This document shows positions 47,889-56,079 of a stretch of 64,000 nucleotides of DNA, piece by piece. The notes beneath the pieces were generated by a model. That model was not told the DNA's origin. It did not search any database and saw only the letters and a list, made by a program, of their open reading frames with translations. This DNA is from UTCHB3 sp002050155 (GTDB lineage: Bacteria > Bacteroidota > Ignavibacteria > Ignavibacteriales > Ignavibacteriaceae). Each line of letters starts with the position of its first letter. Positions within the stretch are counted from its first letter, which is position 1. The DNA lies in assembly GCA_030584105.1 (NCBI GenBank), contig CP129491.1:3162001-3226000 (forward strand). Direction: 5' to 3'. The position numbers and the translations under genes were made by a program.

Positions 47889-49007
47889 ATGGATAGTGTG
47901 CTTCACGGCATTTACAACAATTACGAGCTTTACAAAGAAAAAGGCTTCAGAGAGCGATACTACACTCACCGCGAAATGATCGAAAGGCTCACGCAGTATG
48001 AGAACAATGGCTTATTCTCAATTTCAACTGCGGGTTTCTCGGTTGAGGGGCGTGAATTAAAATTGATAAAAACCGGCAGCGGCTCAACAAAAGTATTCAT
48101 GTGGGCACAAATGCACGGTGATGAACCTACCGCAAACTCAGCACTTTTTGATCTTCTAAATTTTTTATCACACCCATTAGAGGGTGAAAAACTTCGGGAC
48201 CTTATTTTAAGTAACATCTCGTTGTGGCTGATGCCGATGGTGAACCCTGACGGAGCTGAAAGATTCAAGAGAGAAAATGCGCTAAAAAAAGACTTAAACA
48301 GGGACGCCCGGGAGCTTTCGATGCCCGAATCGCGTGCGCTGATGGGGGCATTCAAAAGTATATCTCCACACTTTGCGTTTAATCTTCATGATCAGGGCAG
48401 GGCACATGCCGTTGGCAGAACGGGGCGCTCGGCGACCATTTCATTTTTAGCGCCACCACCGGATAGTTCGGGGAGCACCCCTAAAAACCGCTTCGCAGCA
48501 ATTCAGTTAATTTCTTCGCTGATATCGGTTTTGGGTGAGGTAATCCCGAATAACATCGGAAGATACAGCGACGATTACGAACCGCGGGCTTTTGGTGATT
48601 CGTTTCAGGCGATGGGTGCGGCAACAATTCTGGTTGAAAGCGGAGGGTGGCAATTCGATCTTTTACGAACATTTCAAAGGCGGCTTAACTTCCTTCTTTT
48701 TATTGCGGGGCTGCAGTCGATTGCAACTGAAGAGTATAAAGAATGGGGCAGGGCGCTTTACAACTCGTTGCCAAAAAACAGAAAACTGCTTTACGACGCC
48801 TTCATCCCCGGGGAGGGTGAAAACGGTGAGAAAAAGAACATCGGGCTGATACTTAAAGAAGAAGTAAACCGGCGAACCCGTGAAGTGGGCTACAAATGGA
48901 AAGTGAAAGCTTCCGGTAAACTGAACGGGCGGGCAGGCTACAAAGAATTTAATTCAGATAATATGCCGCAACCGGGCACTTATTTCGATCCAAAACTTCC
49001 GGTCTGA
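47889..49007 (+). CDS. M14-family zinc carboxypeptidase-like protein
   Basis: A protein of 372 aa with the metallocarboxypeptidase pattern: zinc ligands H76 and E79 in WAQMHGDEP, H167 in FNLHDQG, the substrate-binding MVNPDGAERFKREN and LNRDA, and the catalytic Glu (about E250) in TILVESGGW. No signal peptide is present, so it is probably cytoplasmic, resembling the succinylglutamate desuccinylase/M14-like branch. GAGG precedes the ATG. Its last codons are duplicated downstream of its stop. The substrate is unclear. Confidence 0.85.
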   Translation: MDSVLHGIYNNYELYKEKGFRERYYTHREMIERLTQYENNGLFSISTAGFSVEGRELKLIKTGSGSTKVFMWAQMHGDEPTANSALFDLLNFLSHPLEGEKLRDLILSNISLWLMPMVNPDGAERFKRENALKKDLNRDARELSMPESRALMGAFKSISPHFAFNLHDQGRAHAVGRTGRSATISFLAPPPDSSGSTPKNRFAAIQLISSLISVLGEVIPNNIGRYSDDYEPRAFGDSFQAMGAATILVESGGWQFDLLRTFQRRLNFLLFIAGLQSIATEEYKEWGRALYNSLPKNRKLLYDAFIPGEGENGEKKNIGLILKEEVNRRTREVGYKWKVKASGKLNGRAGYKEFNSDNMPQPGTYFDPKLPV

Positions 49008-49073
49008 ATAAAATACGGACGAAGCTTGCCGGAGAAATGAACAACCGGGCACTTATTTCGATCCAAAACTTCC
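48969..49073 (+). repeat. 32-bp direct repeat, period 73, copying the peptidase gene's 3' end
   Basis: A 32-base sequence starting CAACCGGGCACTTATTTCGA is found at 48969-49000 (coding the end PGTYFDPKLP) and identically at 49042-49073 beyond the stop. A third, strongly diverged relative appears near 49111-49130. The rest of 49008-49260 shows no gene. Confidence 0.93.
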
Positions 49074-49260
49074 AATCTGATTAAAGTCGGGACGATACTT
49101 ATAAGAGAAGTGAGACACCGGCACCGGTTTCGATCAGAATCGTCAAATCTCACAGATCACATCTTATCAACTGATCAAATAAAAAACACCTTCTGTTTTT
49201 GTGTGTTACGAATAAATTGATCATTTTTAAGAATGGAATATTCTACTTTTCTGAAAAGAA

Positions 49261-49824
49261 ATGACGATTAAATACGACGGCGATCTTTACGCGGATTTTG
49301 AACGGGAAGCTGTTCCCCATATGGACGCATTGTACAATTTTGCATTGCGTATGACGGGTGATTCGGATGAAGCGAGTGATTTGGTGCAAGATACTTACAT
49401 GCGTGCCTTTCGGTTTTTCGATAAATTTGAGAAAGGAACCAACTGTAAGGCGTGGCTGTTCAGAATAATGAAGAACACTTACATCAACAACTATCGAAAA
49501 AAGACCAAAGAACCGGAAAGATACGACTACGAAGAGGTTGAAAATTACTACGAGAATGTGAAACCATCTTCAACGGAAGACGCTCATCTGGAGAAGGAAA
49601 TTTTCGATGATTTGCTTGATGACCAGATTGCAACCGCAATTTCTTCACTTCCGGAAGACTTCAGAACCGTGGTGATACTTGCAGATATTGAAGGCTACAC
49701 TTACGAAGAAATTGCCGATTTTATCGATTGTCCCGTGGGGACTGTGCGCTCGCGCCTTCACAGAGCGAGGAAAATGTTATACGCAAAACTTTACGATTAC
49801 GCCGGATCAAAAGGATATGTTTAG
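49261..49824 (+). CDS. ECF (sigma-70 family) RNA polymerase sigma factor
   Basis: A 187-residue sigma factor with region 2 (FALRMTGDSDEASDLVQDTYMRAFRFFDKFEKGTNCKAWLFRIMKNTYINNYRKK) and region 4 (LPEDFRTVVILADIEGYTYEEIADFIDCPVGTVRSRLHRARKML). It directs transcription of a stress or envelope regulon. The next gene, 11 bases downstream, is a probable anti-sigma factor. This subtype (RpoE-like, DLVQDTYMRAFRFFDKFEKGTN) is widespread in Ignavibacteria and related phyla. Confidence 0.95.
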   Translation: MTIKYDGDLYADFEREAVPHMDALYNFALRMTGDSDEASDLVQDTYMRAFRFFDKFEKGTNCKAWLFRIMKNTYINNYRKKTKEPERYDYEEVENYYENVKPSSTEDAHLEKEIFDDLLDDQIATAISSLPEDFRTVVILADIEGYTYEEIADFIDCPVGTVRSRLHRARKMLYAKLYDYAGSKGYV

Positions 49825-49835
49825 GTTCTGGAACG

Positions 49836-50183
49836 ATGAAAGATCGGAAGAAAAGAGAAGAATACGCCACTTTGACAGCTGCTTTAGCTGACGGTGAGAT
49901 ACAAGATGACGCACTAAGGGCAGAAGTGGAGCTGTTAATCAGCACCGACCCTTATATTCGTGCGGAATATATAGTTCAGAAGAGTGTGAAATCAGCCGTA
50001 AAACAGAAATGCACTTACCATAGTTGCGGGAGTGAGCTGAAAAAGTGTATTTTAGAGGAAATTAAATCGTTCTGCAGTAAGAACAGAAGTGATATAGAAA
50101 ATCTGCTTTACCGTTGCAGAACGGGAGTTGTCGGCAGGCTGTTCAGACGAAAGCTAAACGCAATAAAAAGGGTTTTTAACTGA
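49836..50183 (+). CDS. Probable anti-sigma factor
   Basis: A 115-residue soluble protein. LTAALADGEIQDDALRAEVELLISTDPYIRAEYIVQKSVKSAVKQK resembles the N-terminal segment of anti-sigma factors. It is followed by a Cys/His-containing stretch (C-x2-H-x2-C, then two more Cys), though not the classical HxxxCxxC zinc anti-sigma motif. Position immediately after the sigma gene supports the call. ATG 49836 is used; longer in-frame extension overlaps the sigma gene. No membrane segment is present, so it would act in the cytoplasm, possibly as a redox or metal sensor (inference). Confidence 0.65.
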   Translation: MKDRKKREEYATLTAALADGEIQDDALRAEVELLISTDPYIRAEYIVQKSVKSAVKQKCTYHSCGSELKKCILEEIKSFCSKNRSDIENLLYRCRTGVVGRLFRRKLNAIKRVFN

Positions 50184-50272
50184 TTTCAGTTTTTGGCAGG
50201 TCTTGTTTATTGGCTGGTTGCAATTTTTTGAACAGGACTTGTGTATTAACAAATCTTAAATTTTTAACGGGT

Positions 50273-50367
50273 TTTATTAATTAGCAGATCATGTTTTCAA
50301 CCTCGATTCCCCGTCGGTTCTGCGATCGGGTATGAGGATTTATTAATTAACAGATCATGTTTTCAAC
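50273..50367 (+). repeat. 29-bp direct repeat, period 66, before the UspA gene
   Basis: A 29-base sequence starting TTTATTAATTA and ending GTTTTCAAC occurs at 50273-50301 and 50339-50367 with one mismatch. The second copy ends 21 bases before the UspA start codon, so the repeat lies in its leader. Confidence 0.88.
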
Positions 50368-50388
50368 TGATATTAAAAGAGGCATAAA

Positions 50389-50856
50389 ATGGCACATTTA
50401 GCTAATTTGAAGCAGATATTGTTCCCGACAGATTTCAGTAAGTATTCAATGGCTGCAGCCGAGTATGCAGTTGACAGAGCGAAAAAATACGGTGCGACAA
50501 TTCATGTGTTGCATGTGGTTGAAGATTTTAAGCCTATACTTGCTATCAGAACCTTCGATCTAACACAGGAAAAGATCGAAAACGAAATGACAGAGCAGGC
50601 AAACCGTCAGCTTGAGGAATGTATTAAAGATACCACCGAAAAATTTGGCGAAGTAAATTTCAAAAAAGCGATCAGGTTCGGGGTAAGCCATGCAGAAATC
50701 GTAAAATATGCCGCCGAAAACGATATTGACCTGATAGTAATTGCAACCCAGGGAAAAACGGGGTTGTTGCATACTTTATTAGGAAGTGTAGCGGAAAAAG
50801 TTATCAGGCACTCCGATTGCCCTGTTTTAGTTATAACACCTAAAAGAGAAGGTTAA
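50389..50856 (+). CDS. Universal stress protein UspA
   Basis: A single-domain Usp of 155 aa. LFPTDFSKYSMAAAEYAVDRAKKYGATIHVLHVVED forms the first half, and the ATP-binding signature is GKTGLLHTLLGSVAEKVIRHSDCPVLVITP (Gx2Gx9GS). AGAGG precedes the ATG. It has its own terminator, so it is a single-gene unit. It is a different branch from the tandem Usp at 30.6 kb. Confidence 0.93.
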   Translation: MAHLANLKQILFPTDFSKYSMAAAEYAVDRAKKYGATIHVLHVVEDFKPILAIRTFDLTQEKIENEMTEQANRQLEECIKDTTEKFGEVNFKKAIRFGVSHAEIVKYAAENDIDLIVIATQGKTGLLHTLLGSVAEKVIRHSDCPVLVITPKREG

Positions 50857-50889
50857 CTGTAACTCCCTTCCTCTAAATATTTATAAAAT

Positions 50890-50916
50890 AAAGCCCGTTG
50901 CGAGCGGGCTTTTTTT
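50890..50916 (+). terminator. Terminator after the UspA gene
   Basis: AAAGCCCG and CGGGCTTT form the stem with a T run behind. The 301-base gap 50857-51157 holds this and nothing else I recognise. Confidence 0.92.
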
Positions 50917-51157
50917 ATTGTGTTTTTTTATGGAGTGAAAAAGAAGTAAATTTAAAGATGGTTTTTTGATATTTCCGGAAAATGAGCCTGTAAGAGCGGC
51001 AATTGGTGCATAACTCCCACCCGTTATTGATCTCCGGATCCCCCTGAAATTTCAACTCCAGGAAAAAACATTTCGACAGGTATAGATACCCGTTTTAAAT
51101 AAGAAACATCGGCGTTTAATGTTTAATCGCATTGGGTTGCCATCATAGAAAGAAAAC

Positions 51158-52972
51158 ATGTTCAAAGAAATTGGCGTAGCAGATAATATTGTAAAAGCGA
51201 TAACAGAAATTGGTTTTGAAACCCCAACCCGTGTGCAGCAGGAGGTTATTCCTCTGTTGTTAGAAGACAGGGGGCGGGATATAATAGCACTTGCGCAGAC
51301 AGGCACGGGCAAAACCGCAGCGTTCGGGATACCGATACTTCAGAATCTTGATGTGAAAAAGAAAAAAGTACAGGTTTTGATTTTGAGTCCCACGAGGGAA
51401 CTTTGCCTGCAGATTGCAGATGATATTGCGGATTATGCTAAGTATATTGAGGGCGTAAAGGTTGCGGCTGTGTTTGGCGGAGCGAGCATGGAGCGGCAGA
51501 TAAAAGCCGTGAAAAGCGGTGCACAGATTGTTTCGGCAACGCCGGGGAGATTGCTCGATCTGATTAACAGGGGTGTTATTAACATAATGGAAGTGGATAC
51601 CGTTGTGCTTGATGAAGCCGACGAAATGCTTAACATGGGCTTTCGGGATGATTTAGTGGCTATTCTTGCCGAAACACCCGAAGATAAAAATATGCTCCTT
51701 TTTTCTGCTACTATGCCGGAAGAGATAAACAGAATAGTTAAAAACTATATGGACGAGCCGGTTGAAATAGTGATTGGGAAGAAAAACTCCGGCGCAGAAA
51801 ATGTTGAGCATATATGCTACATGGTTTACGCAAAAGAAAGATACTTGGCACTGAAAAGAATTGTTGATTTTAACCCGGAAATTTACGGCATTATTTTCTG
51901 CAGAACGAGGAGGGAAACTCAAGAGGTGGCTGACCATCTGATGAGAGACGGGTATAACGCAGATGCACTTCACGGCGACCTTTCACAAGCCCAGAGAGAC
52001 CAGGTAATGAACAAGTTCAGAATTAAGCATCTGCAGTTGCTGGTTGCAACCGATGTTGCCGCCCGCGGTTTGGATGTTGATAACTTAACGCACATTATAA
52101 ACTACAGCCTGCCGGAGGAACTTGAACTTTACACACACCGCAGCGGACGCACAGGGCGGGCAGGAAGGGTTGGAACTTCGATTGTTATCGCGACCATAAA
52201 AGAGAAACATCTGCTGAAAAAAATTGAGAAACAAATCAACAAAAAGTTCACCACGGCAGAAATGCCCGACGGAAAAAAGATTTGTGAAAGACAACTTTTC
52301 CACCTGATAGACAGGATGGAGAAAGTTGAAGTTGACCACTCGCAAATTGAAGCTTATTTGCCGGATATTAACAGAAAATTGGAGTGGTTAGAGAGAGACG
52401 AACTGATTATGAAGTTTGTTTCTGTGGAATTTAACCGCTTCTTAGACTACTACAAGAACACACCTGAACTTTCCGTGCAAAAGGATGTGAAGAGCACGGG
52501 TAAATCTTTCAGGGATGAGGTTAATTTCAAGAGATTTTTCATCAATCTTGGGAAGACTGATAATCTTAAGCCCGGTACTTTGATGGGTTTGATTAACGAT
52601 TTTACCGGTTTTGCGGATATACAGATTGGTGAAATTGATATACAGAGGAATTTTTCTTTCTTTCAGGCGGATTCCGAGTATTCTGATACTATAATTTCGG
52701 CTTTTGAGAATAAGGATTACAGAGGTCGTGAAATTTCCGTTGAACTTTCAGAGAACAATAGGCGTGGCAATTCGGACAGAAGAGGCGACCGGCAATTCAG
52801 CGGTGGCAAGAAGCGCTTTTCACGCGGCTTCTCCGGTGGCAGCGGGAGGTCAGGCGGAGGCTCAGGGCGTGGGTTCGGGTTCGGTAAATCAAGGCGTTTT
52901 GAAGAGTTCAACCGTAAAGAGAGGAAGTTCGAAGGCAGAAAAAGAGGGAAAAGCGGTAAAAAAGAGTATTAA
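51158..52972 (+). CDS. DEAD-box RNA helicase (DeaD/CsdA-like) with DbpA RNA-binding domain and RGG-like tail
   Basis: An ATP-dependent RNA helicase of 604 aa. In order: Q motif region FETPTRVQQEVIP, Walker A AQTGTGKTAAF, PTRELCLQI, TPGRLLDL, VLDEADEML, SATMP, then the second RecA domain with IIFCRTR, VATDVAARGLDVDNLTHIINY and HRSGRTGRAGR. Residues about 478-555 resemble the DbpA-type RRM, followed by a Gly/Arg/Ser-rich basic tail. It probably works in ribosome assembly and cold adaptation. A long leader is possible, since no promoter is obvious close by. Confidence 0.95.
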   Translation: MFKEIGVADNIVKAITEIGFETPTRVQQEVIPLLLEDRGRDIIALAQTGTGKTAAFGIPILQNLDVKKKKVQVLILSPTRELCLQIADDIADYAKYIEGVKVAAVFGGASMERQIKAVKSGAQIVSATPGRLLDLINRGVINIMEVDTVVLDEADEMLNMGFRDDLVAILAETPEDKNMLLFSATMPEEINRIVKNYMDEPVEIVIGKKNSGAENVEHICYMVYAKERYLALKRIVDFNPEIYGIIFCRTRRETQEVADHLMRDGYNADALHGDLSQAQRDQVMNKFRIKHLQLLVATDVAARGLDVDNLTHIINYSLPEELELYTHRSGRTGRAGRVGTSIVIATIKEKHLLKKIEKQINKKFTTAEMPDGKKICERQLFHLIDRMEKVEVDHSQIEAYLPDINRKLEWLERDELIMKFVSVEFNRFLDYYKNTPELSVQKDVKSTGKSFRDEVNFKRFFINLGKTDNLKPGTLMGLINDFTGFADIQIGEIDIQRNFSFFQADSEYSDTIISAFENKDYRGREISVELSENNRRGNSDRRGDRQFSGGKKRFSRGFSGGSGRSGGGSGRGFGFGKSRRFEEFNRKERKFEGRKRGKSGKKEY

Positions 52973-52995
52973 AGGGACGGATTTTACCTTTTGAC

Positions 52996-53026
52996 TTGAA
53001 AAAGGGAAAAATCTTCCGTATATTTA
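52996..53026 (+). promoter_or_regulatory. Promoter of the zinc-ribbon/tudor gene
   Basis: TTG 52996-52998 and TATATTTA 53019-53026 are spaced by exactly 20, with one base off the -7 consensus. The start would be about 15-20 bases before the ATG at 53047. Confidence 0.6.
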
Positions 53027-53046
53027 AAGGCTAAATTTTTAATTAT

Positions 53047-53427
53047 ATGGCACGATTAACCAAGAACATAGAAGCATACTGCAGAACTTGCGGCGTAGTA
53101 ACCAAGATGGAGATTTCGGCTCCTGCCGGTGAGGCATTTGGTCAGGATCACTATTGGGCGCTTTGCAAAAAATGCAAAAACAAATTTGATATTTCTGTTG
53201 ACGATATCATCAGAGATGATAAATTCAAAGTTGGTGATATTGTAATGGATGAAGCCGTTGATTATTCATCGGATCAAGCCTATGAGGTGGGGACAGTTCT
53301 CTACCATAAAGAGTGGCAGGATTTTGGGATAATCAAGTCAAAGAACCGGCTTTCGCCCGATAGGGTTTCGTTAACAGTTGAATTTCAGAGTAAAGGCATA
53401 AAAAAGTTATTAGCATCAACCAATTAA
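53047..53427 (+). CDS. Small protein with zinc ribbon and UvrD/PcrA-tail-like tudor domain
   Basis: A 126-residue protein I cannot name. Residues 9-46 form a zinc-ribbon (C12-x2-C15 ... C40-x2-C43). Residues 60-122 (KVGDIV, then YEVGTVLYHKEWQDFGIIKS ... VSLTVEFQSKGIKKLLAS) resemble the small tudor-like domain at the C-terminus of UvrD/PcrA helicases, which binds RNA polymerase (pattern: GD-V-H-x-x-FG-G-V ... V-F-G-x-K-L). It precedes rpsU by 13 bases. A role at RNA polymerase or on nucleic acid is inference. Confidence 0.7.
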   Translation: MARLTKNIEAYCRTCGVVTKMEISAPAGEAFGQDHYWALCKKCKNKFDISVDDIIRDDKFKVGDIVMDEAVDYSSDQAYEVGTVLYHKEWQDFGIIKSKNRLSPDRVSLTVEFQSKGIKKLLASTN

Positions 53428-53440
53428 GAAAGGCATTCGC

Positions 53441-53632
53441 TTGATAGGCATTACTGTACAGGAAAATGAATCTATAGACAAAGCATTAAAGCGTTTTAAG
53501 AAGAAATATGAACGCTCGGGGATTTTGAAAGAGTACAAGAAAAGAACCTTCTTCCAGAAACCTTCCATTAAGAAAAGAATGGAAAGGATTAAAGCTGAAA
53601 GAAGAGCCCAGAGAACAGACAACAGAGACTAA
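53441..53632 (+). CDS. rpsU: Ribosomal protein bS21
   Basis: Small-subunit protein S21 (63 aa): ITVQENESIDKALKRFKKKYERSGILKEYKKRTFFQKPSIKKRMERIKAERR matches the family throughout. The start is TTG 53441, with AAAGG about 9 bases before it; this gives the conventional N-terminus. S21 matters for initiation on SD-poor mRNAs. It is cotranscribed with the zinc-ribbon gene and followed by a strong terminator. Confidence 0.95.
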   Translation: MIGITVQENESIDKALKRFKKKYERSGILKEYKKRTFFQKPSIKKRMERIKAERRAQRTDNRD

Positions 53633-53666
53633 TAACCCTTCTATTCTCACACAAAGAAATTTTTAC

Positions 53667-53713
53667 AGGTTTGTGCCGTAAAGTTGAATAGTTTTACGGC
53701 ACAGACCTTTTTT
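53667..53713 (+). terminator. Terminator after rpsU
   Basis: A 16-bp stem (AGGTTTGTGCCGTAAA with its complement, one G-U) is followed by a T run. Confidence 0.93.
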
Positions 53714-53799
53714 AATCGTTATTAATCTGTTCCGGTTTTTCCAACCCTTATATCTTATTGACAATTTTTTAATTCGGTTATTCCTACAACCCTCAATCT

Positions 53800-54615
53800 T
53801 TAACCGTTTTTATTAAAAACCACTTTCTCAAAATGATCCCTTAAAGCGGTAAAAGCACTTTCGGGCGAATCATGCAATTCAAACAGATTAACATCGCCCG
53901 GTGAAATAGTACCGAGATCAACCAATTTATCAAAATTAATCAGGTCTTCCCAAAAATCCGTTCCGTACAGGATAATTTTCAGGTCTTTTGTCATTTTTTT
54001 CGTTTGCACAAGGGTTAAAATTTCGAACATTTCATCCAAAGTGCCGAAGCCGCCGGGAAAAATGAAGAACGCTTTTGCGAGATAAGCGAACCAGAATTTG
54101 CGCATGAAGAAATAGTGAAACTCAAACCCGAGTTCGTCTATAACATAATCGTTCATGCTTTCTTCCTTCGGAAGGCTGATAGTCAAGCCCACTGATTTAC
54201 ATCCGGCGAGAGTAGCGCCCTTGTTAGCAGCTTCCATAATCCCCGGTCCACCGCCGGTAATAACAGCAAAGCCTGATGATTCGGTAGTTTTTTCCAAAAG
54301 GTACTCGCCTGTCAATTTCGCCAGTTCCACAGCTTCTTCATAGTAACGGGAAGATTCCAGTTCACGGTGCAGTTGCCTTAGTTCATCTTCGCCGGCATTG
54401 GCATTTTTTTTGAAGTCAGCGATTTCAGCAAGCACCGTTTCTTTCGGTTTAATTCGTGCGGAGCCAAAAAAAGCGATTGTTCCTGTTATGTTGTTTCGTT
54501 CGAATTTAGCTGCGGGGTCAAGATATTCAGAAAGAATCCGAACGGTTCTGGCAGCGGGTGAACTGAGAAATTCTTCATTTTTATACGATTTTGGCGGTCT
54601 TCGGGTTTTATTCAT
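53800..54615 (-). CDS. LOG-family protein (nucleotide 5'-monophosphate phosphoribohydrolase-like)
   Basis: A Rossmann-fold protein of the TIGR00730/LOG family (271 aa). GTIAFFGSARI, VITGGGPGIMEAANKGA and the signature FPGGFGTLDEMFE are present. LOG enzymes release the base from nucleoside monophosphates (cytokinin activation in plants); bacterial substrates are often unknown. An N-terminal extension of about 45 residues precedes the fold. It starts at ATG 54615, divergent from the PBP4-type gene 107 bases away. Confidence 0.92.
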   Translation of the reverse strand: MNKTRRPPKSYKNEEFLSSPAARTVRILSEYLDPAAKFERNNITGTIAFFGSARIKPKETVLAEIADFKKNANAGEDELRQLHRELESSRYYEEAVELAKLTGEYLLEKTTESSGFAVITGGGPGIMEAANKGATLAGCKSVGLTISLPKEESMNDYVIDELGFEFHYFFMRKFWFAYLAKAFFIFPGGFGTLDEMFEILTLVQTKKMTKDLKIILYGTDFWEDLINFDKLVDLGTISPGDVNLFELHDSPESAFTALRDHFEKVVFNKNG

Positions 54616-54721
54616 CTATTTCTCTATTTTAGGGTTTGAGATAAAAATTCAAATTCATATCTTTAAAGTTAATATTTCGCAGTTTGTTAAAGTTCAATTC
54701 ACCTCAAAATATTGGGACAGC

Positions 54722-55936
54722 TTGAAAAAAAACACACTATTTTTAATTAGTATCTTATTTCTTACAAGTATCTACGGGCAGTATAAAGATATTCGTGCAG
54801 GGATAAACGGGCTACTGAAACAAGTTCCTGCGGGCACCCAATGGTCGGTGTTAATTATTGATGCAGAGACAATGGATACAGTATATACCTACGGGCATCG
54901 CAACCTTCTGACGCCTGCTTCCAACACAAAAGTAGTAACCAGTGCAGCAGCACTTCATCTTCTGGGGGGTGACTACGAACTTTCCACTCAATTCCGTTAT
55001 TCAGGTTCTGTTAACTCTTCCGGGGTGCTTAAGGGGAATTTGTATCTTAAAGCGCTCGGAAACCCGATGATGACCTCGAGCGATTTGATAAATTTTGCGA
55101 AAGCCGCTAAGAAGATTGGGATCAAATCGGTAGAAGGTGATATTGTTGGTGATGATACATTTTTTGATTCACTCTACTTCCGCTCGCAGTATGTCGGTGG
55201 AAGTGAAGCGGATTGGGAGACTCAGCCGCTTTCGGCTTTAGTTTTAGACCAAAACAATGGCATCAAGGGTAACCGGTTCACCACAGCACCGGTTTTTATT
55301 TCCGAGAAATTGAGGGGATATCTGGCAAAAGAAGGGATTCGAGTGACGGGTAAGTCGGTTGCCGGGCGGTTGCCGCAAAATACAAGGTTGATTTCATCGG
55401 CTACAGTTCGTCTCTTTGACATGCTTAAAGTGATGAACAAACGGAGCGATAATTTTTATGCGGAATATACGATGAAATTGATATCAGCAGCGGTAACGGG
55501 TGCGCGGGGAAGCACGAAAGATGGGATCAGGCTTTGTTTTTCATTTTTGTATGATTCAGGTGCATTCATTAAGGGAACGGCAATTTTTGACGGCAGCGGT
55601 TTAAGCCACAGAAATAAAATCCCGACCGGGGTTATAGTGAAAATTTACCAGTATATTTACTCAAATTATGTGTTCAGAAGTGAGTTTTTTGCCACTTTGA
55701 GCATCTCGGGAATTGACGGCACCCTCCGCGGAAGGATGCAACAACAGGAGGGGGAAAATAATTTGCACGGAAAAACGGGCACGCTTACCGGTGTAATTAC
55801 TTTAAGTGGGTTTTTCACTACTAAAAAAGGGCGGAATATGATTGGGGCGGTCTTTTTTAACTACCGAAAGGGGGACCCAAAATTTTACCGCGAGCTTCAG
55901 GATAAAATTTTTAATCTGCTGATAAAGAAGCTGTGA
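54722..55936 (+). CDS. dacB: D-alanyl-D-alanine carboxypeptidase/endopeptidase, S13 (PBP4-type)
   Basis: A periplasmic penicillin-binding protein of about 404 aa. Signal peptide KKNTLFLISILFLTSIYGQ, active-site S-x-x-K in TPASNTKVVTSAAAL, S-x-N in NKRSDNFYAEYT, and KTG in LHGKTGTLTG. It trims or cleaves peptidoglycan crosslinks. The frame is open far upstream (to 54398), but that part is antisense to the LOG gene and has no coding character; TTG 54722 directly gives the signal peptide. No good SD. It ends before a bidirectional terminator. Confidence 0.9.
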   Translation: MKKNTLFLISILFLTSIYGQYKDIRAGINGLLKQVPAGTQWSVLIIDAETMDTVYTYGHRNLLTPASNTKVVTSAAALHLLGGDYELSTQFRYSGSVNSSGVLKGNLYLKALGNPMMTSSDLINFAKAAKKIGIKSVEGDIVGDDTFFDSLYFRSQYVGGSEADWETQPLSALVLDQNNGIKGNRFTTAPVFISEKLRGYLAKEGIRVTGKSVAGRLPQNTRLISSATVRLFDMLKVMNKRSDNFYAEYTMKLISAAVTGARGSTKDGIRLCFSFLYDSGAFIKGTAIFDGSGLSHRNKIPTGVIVKIYQYIYSNYVFRSEFFATLSISGIDGTLRGRMQQQEGENNLHGKTGTLTGVITLSGFFTTKKGRNMIGAVFFNYRKGDPKFYRELQDKIFNLLIKKL

Positions 55937-55986
55937 TTTTTTTGGAAGAAGTTGTGATTTTTCCGGTCGTTTACTTTTAAAAATTG

Positions 55987-56014
55987 AAAAGCCGTGTTTT
56001 TCGCACGGCTTTTT
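55987..56014. terminator. Bidirectional terminator between dacB and secG
   Basis: AAAAGCCGTG and CACGGCTTTT form a 10-bp stem with T runs on both strands, serving the convergent dacB and secG genes. Confidence 0.9.
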
Positions 56015-56079
56015 CATTTTAACCCTTGGGCAGGGTTTTATAAACTAAGCAATAAGATTTAGTTGAATAAAACTTAAAA

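Noticed and set aside
53800..54615. Lysine decarboxylase
   Set aside because: This is an outdated label for the LOG family; PGGFGTLDE is the phosphoribohydrolase-type signature.
54398..54721. Extra 108 codons at the 5' end of the dacB frame
   Set aside because: They run antisense to the LOG gene, encode nothing recognisable, and the signal peptide begins at TTG 54722.
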